Positions 16,708 through 24,178 of a stretch of 64,000 nucleotides of DNA are shown one piece after another. The number at the start of each line of letters is the position of its first letter. Within the stretch, counting starts at the first letter, position 1. A program made the position numbers and the translations under genes. The notes under the pieces were generated by a model. It searched no databases and had not been told where the DNA came from. It saw only the letters and a list, made by a program, of their open reading frames with translations. The stretch spans positions 124,001 to 188,000 of the forward strand of contig NZ_JALDAX010000003.1 of NCBI RefSeq assembly GCF_022698145.1. The letters are read 5' to 3'. Origin of the DNA: Streptomyces spinosisporus. GTDB lineage: Bacteria; Actinomycetota; Actinomycetes; Streptomycetales; Streptomycetaceae.

Positions 16708-16738
16708 GGTCCAGACCTTTCGTCAATAGGTCTGGACC
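16708..16738. promoter_or_regulatory. Chitinase promoter repeats (DasR/chitin-induction type)
   Basis: GGTCCAGACC (16708-16717) and its counterpart GGTCTGGACC (16729-16738), each nearly self-palindromic, lie 21 bp apart and flank ATTGACG on the minus strand, a plausible -35 box for the chitinase. Known Streptomyces chitinase genes carry paired 12-bp TGGTCCAGACCA-type repeats overlapping the promoter. Confidence 0.8.
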
Positions 16739-16774
16739 AGTTTGGCGAGTGCGGGAACGCTCTCTTGGCCGGTG

Positions 16775-16812
16775 ATGACAGCTGACAGATATTGAAATCT
16801 GTCAGCTGTCAT
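16775..16812. promoter_or_regulatory. Long perfect palindromic operator before the aldo/keto reductase
   Basis: Arms ATGACAGCTGACAGAT (16775-16790) and ATCTGTCAGCTGTCAT (16797-16812) are perfect 16-bp inverted copies around ATTGAA. The position, 15 bp before the reductase ATG, fits a repressor site; the TetR gene downstream at 17864 is the obvious candidate. The ribosome-binding site AAGGTGG follows immediately. Confidence 0.8.
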
Positions 16813-16827
16813 GCCAAGGTGGATCCC

Positions 16828-17838
16828 ATGACGATTCAGACGCGAAACCTCGGAACCACCGGCCCCCAGGTCTCCGCCCTCGGCCTCGGCTGCATGGGCA
16901 TGTCCGGCATGTACGGCGAGGCGGACCGTGCCGAGTCCATCGCCACCATCCACGCCGCCCTGGAGGCCGGCGTGACCCTGCTCGACACCGGCGACTTCTA
17001 CGGCATGGGCCACAACGAACTGCTGATCAGCGAGGCCCTGCGCACCGCCCCGGCCGCCCTGCGGGAGAACGCGCTGGTCAGTGTGAAGTTCGGCGCCCAC
17101 CGCGGTCCGGACGGCGCGTGGCTCGGCTACGACACGCGCCCGTCCGCCGTGAAGACCTGGGCCGCCTACTCCCTGCAGCGGCTCGGCGTCGACCACATCG
17201 ACGTCTACCGCCCCGCCCGGCTCGACCCGAACGTGCCGATCGAGGAGACCGTCGGCGCGATCTCGGAACTCGTCGAGCAGGGATACGTCCGCCACATCGG
17301 GCTCAGCGAGGTCGGCGCGGACACCATCCGCCGGGCCGCCGCCACCGCCCCGATCGCCGACCTCCAGATCGAGTACGCGCTCATCTCCCGGAGCCCCGAG
17401 CGGGAGATCCTGCCCACCCTGCGCGAGCTGGGCATCTCCGTCACCGCCTACGGTGTGCTCTCCCGCGGGCTGATCTCGGGGCACGTCACGCCCGGGCAGC
17501 AGTACGCGCAGAACGACTTCCGCGCCCACTCGCCCCGCTTCCAGGGGGAGAACCTGCAGCACAACCTCACCCTGGTCGAGTCGCTGCGCAAGATCGCCGA
17601 GCAGAAGGGCGTCTCCGTCGCGCAGATCGCCATCGCCTGGGTGCTGTCCCGGGGCGAGGACATCGTGCCGCTGGTCGGCGCCCGCACGCGCGAGCGGCTC
17701 GGTGAGGCGCTGGGCGCGCTGGACGTGACCCTGGACGCGGACGACCTCGCCGCCATCGAGGCCGCCGTACCGGCGGACGCGGCGGCCGGTGAGCGGTACG
17801 CCCCCGCGCAGATGGCCATGCTCGACAGCGAACGCTGA
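16828..17838 (+). CDS. Aldo/keto reductase
   Basis: 336 residues from the ATG at 16828 (ribosome-binding site AAGGTGG). The start R-N-L-G-T-T-G-P-Q-V-S-A-L-G-L-G-C-M-G-M-S is typical of the AKR11/AKR13-like class. The active-site region L-L-D-T-G-D-F-Y-G-M-G-H-N-E (tetrad Asp and Tyr) and R-S-P-E-R-E-I-L-P-T are visible, and the NADPH-binding end has L-V-G-A-R-T-R-E-R-L. NADPH-dependent reduction of carbonyl compounds is expected; substrate unknown. It is followed after 25 bp by a TetR gene on the same strand. Together with the palindrome upstream, this indicates an autoregulated two-gene unit. Confidence 0.9.
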   Translation: MTIQTRNLGTTGPQVSALGLGCMGMSGMYGEADRAESIATIHAALEAGVTLLDTGDFYGMGHNELLISEALRTAPAALRENALVSVKFGAHRGPDGAWLGYDTRPSAVKTWAAYSLQRLGVDHIDVYRPARLDPNVPIEETVGAISELVEQGYVRHIGLSEVGADTIRRAAATAPIADLQIEYALISRSPEREILPTLRELGISVTAYGVLSRGLISGHVTPGQQYAQNDFRAHSPRFQGENLQHNLTLVESLRKIAEQKGVSVAQIAIAWVLSRGEDIVPLVGARTRERLGEALGALDVTLDADDLAAIEAAVPADAAAGERYAPAQMAMLDSER

Positions 17839-17863
17839 ATCCGGTGCCGGGTACCGTCTAGGC

Positions 17864-18454
17864 ATGCCTGCGACCACCGAGACCCTGACCGCCGAGCGCA
17901 TCCTCGCCGCCACCGAGGAAGTGCTGCGCCGCCACGGCCCCGCGAAGGCCACCGTGGTCGACGTGGCCCGTGCGCTCGGCGTCAGCCACGGCAGCGTCTA
18001 CCGCCACTTCCGTACGAAGGCGGCGCTGCGGGAGGCGGTGACCAAGCGCTGGCTGGACCGGACGACGGAGGTACTGGCGGCCGTCGCCGCGGACACCGGG
18101 CTGGACCCGGAGGACCGGGTGCGCGAGTGGTTCGCGACCCTCTTCGCGGCCAAGCGCCGCAAGGCGGGCCTCGACCCCGAACTGTTCGCTACGTACACGG
18201 TGCTGGTCGGCGAGTCCGGCGAGGTGGTCAACGACCACATCTGCGACCTGACCGGCCAGTTGACCGACATCGTACGAGCCGGAGTCGCATCCGGCGCCTT
18301 CACCGTCGACGACCCGGAGACCACCGCCCGAGCCCTCTTCCAGGCCACCGGTTTCTTCCACGACCCGGGTTACGCCAAGGAGTGGGAACGGCCGGGTGTG
18401 CAGGAGGAGTTCGAGGCGGTCATGGATCTGCTGGTGAAGGGGTTGCGGGGCTAG
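17864..18454 (+). CDS. TetR-family regulator
   Basis: 196 residues from the ATG at 17864. An N-terminal DNA-binding domain spans about 8-55: I-L-A-A-T-E-E-V-L-R-R-H-G, A-T-V-V-D-V-A-R-A-L-G-V-S-H-G-S-V-Y-R-H-F-R-T-K. The C-terminal ligand domain is all-helical. The upstream gap is only 25 bp with no clear ribosome-binding site, so it is probably co-transcribed with the aldo/keto reductase. The likely operator is the 38-bp palindrome at 16775. Its stop codon directly abuts that of the convergent serine hydrolase (18454/18455). Confidence 0.9.
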   Translation: MPATTETLTAERILAATEEVLRRHGPAKATVVDVARALGVSHGSVYRHFRTKAALREAVTKRWLDRTTEVLAAVAADTGLDPEDRVREWFATLFAAKRRKAGLDPELFATYTVLVGESGEVVNDHICDLTGQLTDIVRAGVASGAFTVDDPETTARALFQATGFFHDPGYAKEWERPGVQEEFEAVMDLLVKGLRG

Positions 18455-19612
18455 TCAGCTGCGCGGGCCGTCCGCCACGTACCTCCAGAAGTCCCTCATC
18501 AGAGGCGTAGGTGTCGGGTTCTGCATGGCTGCCTGGGTGAGCAGGATGGAGATGGTTCGTGTGGGCGGGACGAGGTGGGCCGTGGTGCCGGTGCCGCCCA
18601 CCCAGCCGTAGCGGCCGGGGACGTTCCAGGGGTCGGTCGGGGTGACGTCGACCTGGCCGCCGTAGCCCCAGCCCTGGCCCTCCAGGAAGAGCGGGACGCG
18701 TGCGCGCTGCTGCGCCGTGAGGTGGTTCGTGGTCATGCGGCTCACCGAGGTGGGGGACAGGAGCCGGTGGCCGTCCGGGGTGGTGCCGGAGTTCAGGAGC
18801 AGACGCGCGAAGGACAGCCAGTCGTCGGCCGTGGAGACCAGGCCGCCGCCGCCCGAGTGGAAGTCGGGCACGCTGCTGAACTCGCCGTCCGGGGCGTCGA
18901 AGAGGTCCAGGCTGCCGTCCGGGTTCGTCGAGTACGCCGAGGTGAAGCGGTGCCGTTTCGACGGCGGCACCGCGAACGCCGTGTCCGTCATGCCCAGCGG
19001 CTCGAAGATCCGCTCCGCGAGGAAGTCGGGCAGACCACGGCCGCCGGCGCGGGCGACCAGGATGCCCTGGAGGTCGGACGAGGTGCCGTAGAGCCAGGCC
19101 TCGCCCGGCTGGTACAGCATCGGCACCTGGGCGAGCAGGGTCAGCCAGGCGCCCGCCTCGGGCCAGGACCCGAGCGCGCGTCCGTCCTTCTGCACCGTGA
19201 ACAGCGACTGCACCGCGGGGAGCGCGAAGTCGGCGGGGAAGCCCCAGCCGGTGCGCGAGCTCAGCAGGTCCTCGACCGTGATCGGACGGGCCGCCGGGAC
19301 CACGTCCTCGACGGGGCTCGACGGCGTGCGCACCACCATCGGCTTCGCCAGCTCCGGCAGCCACTCCTCGACCGGTGAGTCCAGTCCGAGCACGCCGTCC
19401 TCGATCAGCATCAGCACCGCCGCGGCCGTGATCGGCTTGGTGATCGAGGCGATCCGGAAGATCGAGTCCCGGGCCATCGGGGCGGTGCCGTCGGTGTCCA
19501 CCGAACCGACGGTCACCACCTCGACGTCGTCGCCGCGGGCCACCAGGGCCACGGCCCCGGGCGCGGTGCCCTCGTCCACGTGGCGCTGCAGGGTTTCGTA
19601 CAGAGTGCTCAT
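18455..19612 (-). CDS. Serine hydrolase, class C beta-lactamase/EstB-like
   Basis: 385 residues. The S-x-x-K motif is S56-I-T-K59, followed by P-I-T-A-A-A-V-L-M-L-I-E-D-G near 60-73. The second motif reads Y-G-T-S (the YxN position has Ser), common in EstB-type esterases. Late features include H-S-G-G-G-G-L-V-S-T-A-D-D-W and W-G-Y-G-G. No signal peptide, so it is probably a cytoplasmic esterase or transesterase rather than a resistance enzyme. Substrate unknown. It ends directly against the convergent TetR gene. Confidence 0.87.
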   Translation of the reverse strand: MSTLYETLQRHVDEGTAPGAVALVARGDDVEVVTVGSVDTDGTAPMARDSIFRIASITKPITAAAVLMLIEDGVLGLDSPVEEWLPELAKPMVVRTPSSPVEDVVPAARPITVEDLLSSRTGWGFPADFALPAVQSLFTVQKDGRALGSWPEAGAWLTLLAQVPMLYQPGEAWLYGTSSDLQGILVARAGGRGLPDFLAERIFEPLGMTDTAFAVPPSKRHRFTSAYSTNPDGSLDLFDAPDGEFSSVPDFHSGGGGLVSTADDWLSFARLLLNSGTTPDGHRLLSPTSVSRMTTNHLTAQQRARVPLFLEGQGWGYGGQVDVTPTDPWNVPGRYGWVGGTGTTAHLVPPTRTISILLTQAAMQNPTPTPLMRDFWRYVADGPRS

Positions 19613-19697
19613 GGCCGGCCTTCCGTGGCGTGGTCGTCGTACGGCTTACCGATCTACGACCGCAACCGCGGCGAAAAGTCATCGGCCGAGGGGGCGC

Positions 19698-19907
19698 CTA
19701 CTCCTCCGTCGACGGATCCACCGTCGCCTGGTGCGCCTCCGCCAGATGCTCCTCGGCCTTCAGCCAGGGCAGGAACTGCGCGCCCTTGCGCCAGCCGCAG
19801 GTGTCGCATCTGATCGTGCGCTGCGGCCCTTTGCGCAGCACCCGGACGGTGTGTTCCCGCCCGTGCTGGTCCCAGCGGCTCACCTTGCTCGTACCTGTCT
19901 GCAGCAT
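19698..19907 (-). CDS. Small C2H2-like zinc-binding protein (69 aa)
   Basis: ATG at 19907 with GGAGGCGAGACATC upstream. Residues run R-C-D-T-C-G-W-R-K-G-A-Q-F and then E-E-H-L-A-E-A-H, giving C-x2-C followed by H-x4-H about 17 residues later, a plausible single zinc-binding finger. The rest is basic at the N-terminus (V-S-R-W-D-Q-H-G-R-E-H-T-V-R-V-L-R) and acidic at the end. I recognise similar small Streptomyces proteins but no function. A longer start at 19952 is open but lacks a ribosome-binding site. Confidence 0.6.
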   Translation of the reverse strand: MLQTGTSKVSRWDQHGREHTVRVLRKGPQRTIRCDTCGWRKGAQFLPWLKAEEHLAEAHQATVDPSTEE

Positions 19908-20086
19908 GATGTCTCGCCTCCGGCTAGGAGTGTGCAGCAAGACCAACATCAACAGGGGCTCCTGGCGCGTGAGTTCGGTGGGAGTTCTGCGTCATGTGGG
20001 GAAAGCGGGGTCGTTCGGTGGGGCTTTGCGGGACGCGATCCGCTCCAGTCCGGAAGAAGCGCGGCAAACCCGCGGCAAACCGCCCG

Positions 20087-21514
20087 TCAGCCGATCGTCC
20101 GCGGCAGCCGCAGACTCAGCAGACCGGTCAGGGCCACACAGGCCAGTTGGACCAGCAGGGTCGTGATCAGGGCGTCGCGCATGCCGGTGCTCGGAACCAG
20201 GGAGAGGAAGAGGGTGCCCAGGGCCGCCACACCGAGCGCCAGGGCCGACTGCTGGGTGGTCATCATCACGCCGCTGCCGACACCGGCCCGGGCGGGCGGC
20301 ACCTCGGAGAGCACGACCCGGAAGACGATGGGCAGTTGGAGCGCCTGGCCCGCGCCGGCGAGCGCCGCCCCGGGGAGCAGTTCGAGAAGGCCGAGGTCCG
20401 GCCAGGAACGCCAGGCGGCCAGCGCCATCAGCCCGACTCCGAGCCCCTGTATCAGCGCACCGGCGGTCACCACGCGGGTGCCGTACCGGGCCACCAGACG
20501 CGGTCCCGCGAGCGAGACGAAGAAGAAGACGACGGCCATGGGCGCGAGCGCGAGCCCCGCCGGTACCGGCCCGAGCCCCGCGCCCCGCTGCAGGGCGACC
20601 GCGATCACGAACATGAACCCGCTGAAGCCGACGGAGAACGGGACGATCATCACCAGCCCGCGGCGCAGCGAGGCGAGCGCGAACAGACTCGGTGGCACCA
20701 GTGGCGTACGGCCCTGCCGGTCCGCCCGGCGCTCGACCGCGTAGAACGCCGCCGCCACGAACGGGAACGCCACCAGCGACAGCCACGTCCACAGCGGCCA
20801 GCCCGCCGAGCGGCCCTCGGTGAGCGGTGCGAGGAGCGCGAGCAGGGTCGCGGTGAGCAGGACGGTGCCGGGTCCGTCCACCGGCTCGGGGTGCTGGGAG
20901 CGGGTCTCGGGCACGCCGCGGACGGCCAGGACCAGGCCCACGACGACCACGGGGACGTTCACCAGGAACACCGAACGCCAGCCGGTGCCCCAGACGTCGG
21001 CGGCCACCAGGATCCCGCCGAGGATCTGGCCCGCCACCATGGACAGGCCGGCCGTGGCACCGTAGAGCCCCATGGCCTTCGCCCGCCGCTGTCCCGCGGT
21101 GGCCGACTGGATGGTGGCGAGGACCTGCGGCAGCATCGCGGCAGCGGCGGCGCCCTGCGCGACCCGCGCGGCGACCAGGGTCCAGGCGCTGGGCGCGAGC
21201 CCGCAGGCCAGCGAGGTCAGGCCGAAGGCGGCCATGCCGCCGAGGAAGAAGCGGCGCCGCCCGAACAGGTCGCCGAGCCGTCCCCCGAGGACGAGCAGGA
21301 CGGCGTACGCGAGCCCGTACCCGGCGACGACGAGTTCGAGCACGGCCTCGCTCGCGTGCAGGTCCTGGCCGATGGTGGGCAGGGCGACGTTGACGATGAA
21401 GAAGTCGATGAGAGGGAGTGCCGCGGCCAGCAGCACGGTGAAGAGTCCGAGGCCGCCGAGCGTGGGTGGCGCGGCCGGTGATCGGACGGTGCGTGAAGTG
21501 ATGGTTTCGGTCAC
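20087..21514 (-). CDS. MFS drug-efflux-type transporter, module A
   Basis: 475 residues, about 14 hydrophobic segments (DHA2 type). Motif A G-G-R-L-G-D-L-F-G-R-R-R is near 78-89, and motif C-like G-L-S-M-V-A-G-Q-I-L-G-G-I-L near 160. D-F-F-I-V-N-V-A-L-P in helix 1 is typical of antibiotic and solvent exporters. It is divergent from the MmyB-type regulator at 21616 with a conserved TACCAG/CTGGTA operator between. The whole arrangement is duplicated at 24162-26585; the two pumps can be aligned along their length. Confidence 0.9.
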   Translation of the reverse strand: MTETITSRTVRSPAAPPTLGGLGLFTVLLAAALPLIDFFIVNVALPTIGQDLHASEAVLELVVAGYGLAYAVLLVLGGRLGDLFGRRRFFLGGMAAFGLTSLACGLAPSAWTLVAARVAQGAAAAAMLPQVLATIQSATAGQRRAKAMGLYGATAGLSMVAGQILGGILVAADVWGTGWRSVFLVNVPVVVVGLVLAVRGVPETRSQHPEPVDGPGTVLLTATLLALLAPLTEGRSAGWPLWTWLSLVAFPFVAAAFYAVERRADRQGRTPLVPPSLFALASLRRGLVMIVPFSVGFSGFMFVIAVALQRGAGLGPVPAGLALAPMAVVFFFVSLAGPRLVARYGTRVVTAGALIQGLGVGLMALAAWRSWPDLGLLELLPGAALAGAGQALQLPIVFRVVLSEVPPARAGVGSGVMMTTQQSALALGVAALGTLFLSLVPSTGMRDALITTLLVQLACVALTGLLSLRLPRTIG

Positions 21515-21545
21515 GCCGTCGAGCCTGCGGTCGTCCGCAGACTGG

Positions 21546-21569
21546 TACCAGAGTCTTCTTATCCTGGTA
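21546..21569. promoter_or_regulatory. Operator candidate, module A (TACCAG-N12-CTGGTA)
   Basis: Perfect inverted repeat with 6-bp arms separated by 12 bp. The wider block (GGTACCAGA, N8, ATCC-N-GGTA, N10, CTGGAA ending 21585) is conserved with identical spacing in module B at 25637-25678, though the intervening bases differ. That is strong footprint evidence for a shared regulator-binding site. Confidence 0.72.
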
Positions 21570-21615
21570 GAAGGAGTACCTGGAAACAGGGTCCGCGCGG
21601 CGGCAGGCTGGGGGC

Positions 21616-22524
21616 ATGACGACCATGGCGCAGGATCGGCCGGCAGGCACCGACAACCCCCCTGCGACGAAGGACGCCGGTTCGGTACGACGGCACGAGC
21701 TCGCCGCCTTCCTGCGGCACCGCCGTGAGCACATCAGCCCCGAACAGGTCGGTCTGCCCCGCGGCAGCAGGCGCCGCACCCCGGGCCTGCGCCGCGAGGA
21801 GGTCGCGCATCTCGCCGCCGTCGGCGTCACCTGGTACACGTGGCTGGAGCAGGCGCGTGACATCCAGGTCTCGGTCCAGGTCCTGGACTCCCTGGCCCGC
21901 ACGCTCTTCCTCGACCCCAGCGAGCGCGCCCACCTCTTCCAGCTGGCCGGTCAGGTGGACCCCACTCCGGCCACCATCTGCCCCTCCATCACACCCGGGG
22001 TGCGGGCCGTCCTGGAACAGCTGGAGCCCGTCCCCGCCTGTGTGCAGAACAGCCGCTACGACATCCTCGCCTACAACCGCACCTACGGCCTGCTGCTGTG
22101 CGACCTGGACGCGGTACCGGCCGAGGGCCGCAACTGCCTGGTCCTGTCGTACACGAACGACGAGTGGCGCTCCTCGATCGTGCACCTGGAAGAGGCCCAG
22201 CGAACGATGGCGGCCCGCTTCCGGGCCTCGATGGCGGGTCATCTCGTCGAGCCCGGCTGGAAGATGCTCCTCAAGCGGCTGCGCGCCGAGTCCCCCGACT
22301 TCTGCGAGATGTGGGACCGCCACGAGGTCATCGCCCACCGCTCCAAGCGCAAACTCTTCGACAACCGCTACGTCGGCCGCATCACGGTCGACCACACCGA
22401 CCTCTGGCTCGGCCCCGAACTGGGCCCCCGCATCGTCACGTACGCCCCGGCGGACGACGAGTCCTGGCAACGCCTGGAGAAGCTACAGCAGATAGCCCTG
22501 GAGAGGAGCCCTGCAGGCCTTTAG
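21616..22524 (+). CDS. Helix-turn-helix regulator with MmyB-like domain, module A
   Basis: 302 residues. Helix-turn-helix with R-R-T-P-G-L-R-R-E-E-V-A-H-L-A-A-V-G-V-T-W-Y-T-W-L-E-Q-A-R at about 55-85, then the MmyB-like domain (Q-N-S-R-Y-D-I-L-A-Y-N-R-T-Y near 140, R-A-S-M-A-G-H near 205, W-D-R-H-E-V near 232). Closely related to the product at 25710. It is expected to bind the 21546 operator and control the divergent MFS pump. The relevant ligand is unknown. Confidence 0.9.
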   Translation: MTTMAQDRPAGTDNPPATKDAGSVRRHELAAFLRHRREHISPEQVGLPRGSRRRTPGLRREEVAHLAAVGVTWYTWLEQARDIQVSVQVLDSLARTLFLDPSERAHLFQLAGQVDPTPATICPSITPGVRAVLEQLEPVPACVQNSRYDILAYNRTYGLLLCDLDAVPAEGRNCLVLSYTNDEWRSSIVHLEEAQRTMAARFRASMAGHLVEPGWKMLLKRLRAESPDFCEMWDRHEVIAHRSKRKLFDNRYVGRITVDHTDLWLGPELGPRIVTYAPADDESWQRLEKLQQIALERSPAGL

Positions 22525-22579
22525 GGGCGCGGGACGTGACTGCAAGCTTTTAGGGGCGCGGGGAACTGCGCGACCAGCC
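22523..22579. repeat. Dispersed intergenic repeat, copy 2 (one partial, one full)
   Basis: A short form (AGGGGCGCGGGAC, 22523-22535) starts at the regulator stop codon and is followed 16 bp later by the full form (22552-22579), identical over its first 20 bases to the copies at 9288 and 29990. The partial-plus-full pair suggests the element spreads or amplifies locally at gene ends. Confidence 0.8.
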
Positions 22580-22622
22580 CCCACGGACCCGCACTCGCCG
22601 AACTACGCGCGGCCCCCGAGAC

Positions 22623-24068
22623 CTACGCGCTGACCCCAGCCGCTTCACGCACCTCAACAGCCTCAAGCCGCTCAGCAGTCCGCTCGGCGGTACGCCGAGC
22701 CCACCGCCCACTGGTCACCGCCCCGAACACCAGCACCAGCCCCCCGCACAGAACCAACACCCACCACCCCGGCACGGAAGCCGACACGAACGCCGACCGA
22801 TACGACGACGCCCCCACCCCCGACGCCAGAACCGACCCCACCACGGCAACCCCCAGCGTCTGCCCCAACTGCCGACTCGTCGAAGCGACCGCCGCGGCAA
22901 CCCCGGCCTGCGCCCGCGGCATCCCGGACACCGCCGTGTTGGTGATCGGCGCGTTCACGAACCCGAACCCGATGCCGAACACCACGTAGGCGATGAACAG
23001 CGTGACGTCGGACGTCTCCGCGTCGAAGGCCGCGAACAGCACCGCGCTCACGGTCATCGCGACCCCCGCGATCACCAGCGACAGCCGCGGCCCCCGGTTC
23101 CCGACCAGCCGCCCGGACAGCGGCGCGCACAGGACGATGGGTACGGCCATCGGCAGCATCCACAGCCCGGCGTGCAGCGCGCTCAGCCCCCGGACGTTCT
23201 GCAGATACAGCGTCGACAGGAACAAGAACCCGCCGAGCGCGGCGAACGCGCTGATCGCGATCACCGTCGCCCCGCTGAACGGCACGGAACGGAAGAAGCG
23301 CAGGTCGATGAGGGGTTCGTCGCGCCGCGGCTCGTACCACAGCAGCCCGGCCAGAGCGAGCGCCGCGACCACCGCGAACGGCAGGATCGAGCCGACCCCG
23401 GAGTCCGGGGCCTCGATGATCGCGTACGTCAGCGAGCCGAACAGGACGATGACCAGGACCTGGCCCACGGGGTCGGGGCGGCGGGCCTTGGGGGCGCGGG
23501 AGTCGGGGACGAAGCGCAGGGTCAGCAGCAGGGCGACGAGCCCCACCGGCAGATTGACCCAGAAGATCGAGCGCCAGCCGACCGAGTCGACCAGCAGACC
23601 GCCCACCAGCGGGCCGGCGGCCATGGATATGCCGACCACCGCACCCCACACACCGATCGCACGGGCGCGCTCGCGCGGGTCCGTGAAGGTGTTGGTGATG
23701 ATCGACATCGCGACCGGGTTGAGCATCGAGCCGCCGACCGCCTGAATCATGCGGAACGCGATCAGCGCGTCTAGGATGGGGGCGAGCGAGCACAGCAGCG
23801 AGCCGAGCGTGAACACGATCAGGCCCGACATGAAGACCTTCTTGCGGCCCACCCGGTCGCCGGTGGACCCGGCGAGCATCAGCAGCGAGGCCAGCACCAG
23901 GGTGTACGCGTCGATCGTCCACTGCAGGCCCGAGGTCGGGGCGTCCAGGTCGTGCTGCATCGAGGGCAGCGCGACATTGAGGGCCGTGGTGTCGAGGCTG
24001 ACGATCAGCAGGCTCATGCAGCAGATCGCGAGGACCAGCAGTCGTCGTCGGGGACTCAGCTCGGGCAT
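22623..24068 (-). CDS. MFS transporter (DHA2, EmrB/QacA type)
   Basis: 481 residues from the ATG at 24068 (a GTG at 24077 is also possible). About 14 helices. Helix 1 has L-D-T-T-A-L-N-V-A-L-P, motif A is G-S-T-G-D-R-V-G-R-K-K near 70-80, and motif C-like M-A-A-G-P-L-V-G-G-L-L near 148. Proton-driven drug efflux is the family role. It is not closely similar to the two flanking module pumps (different helix-1 and loop motifs). No adjacent dedicated regulator is divergent from it; its upstream neighbour is the tail of the module B pump. Confidence 0.88.
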   Translation of the reverse strand: MPELSPRRRLLVLAICCMSLLIVSLDTTALNVALPSMQHDLDAPTSGLQWTIDAYTLVLASLLMLAGSTGDRVGRKKVFMSGLIVFTLGSLLCSLAPILDALIAFRMIQAVGGSMLNPVAMSIITNTFTDPRERARAIGVWGAVVGISMAAGPLVGGLLVDSVGWRSIFWVNLPVGLVALLLTLRFVPDSRAPKARRPDPVGQVLVIVLFGSLTYAIIEAPDSGVGSILPFAVVAALALAGLLWYEPRRDEPLIDLRFFRSVPFSGATVIAISAFAALGGFLFLSTLYLQNVRGLSALHAGLWMLPMAVPIVLCAPLSGRLVGNRGPRLSLVIAGVAMTVSAVLFAAFDAETSDVTLFIAYVVFGIGFGFVNAPITNTAVSGMPRAQAGVAAAVASTSRQLGQTLGVAVVGSVLASGVGASSYRSAFVSASVPGWWVLVLCGGLVLVFGAVTSGRWARRTAERTAERLEAVEVREAAGVSA

Positions 24069-24121
24069 GCTTCCCACTGTACGACGATTTCGATAGTGCG
24101 TCTAACTAATGACCGATACAA

Positions 24122-24178
24122 GATCATGGCATCCGCGAGGGATCACGGCATCCGCGAGGGATCATGGCAGCCGCGAGG
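24122..24178. repeat. Three tandem 19-bp units over the module B pump stop codon
   Basis: Units 24122-24140, 24141-24159 and 24160-24178 have consensus GATCATGGCATCCGCGAGG with one or two changes each. The third contains the stop codon and last codons (S-R-L-P) of the leftward MFS gene ending at 24162, so its 3' end has been amplified twice into the spacer. Confidence 0.85.

Noticed and set aside
18455..19612. True class C beta-lactamase resistance gene
   Set aside because: No signal peptide and the YxN motif is Y-G-T-S, so an esterase-type serine hydrolase is more likely.
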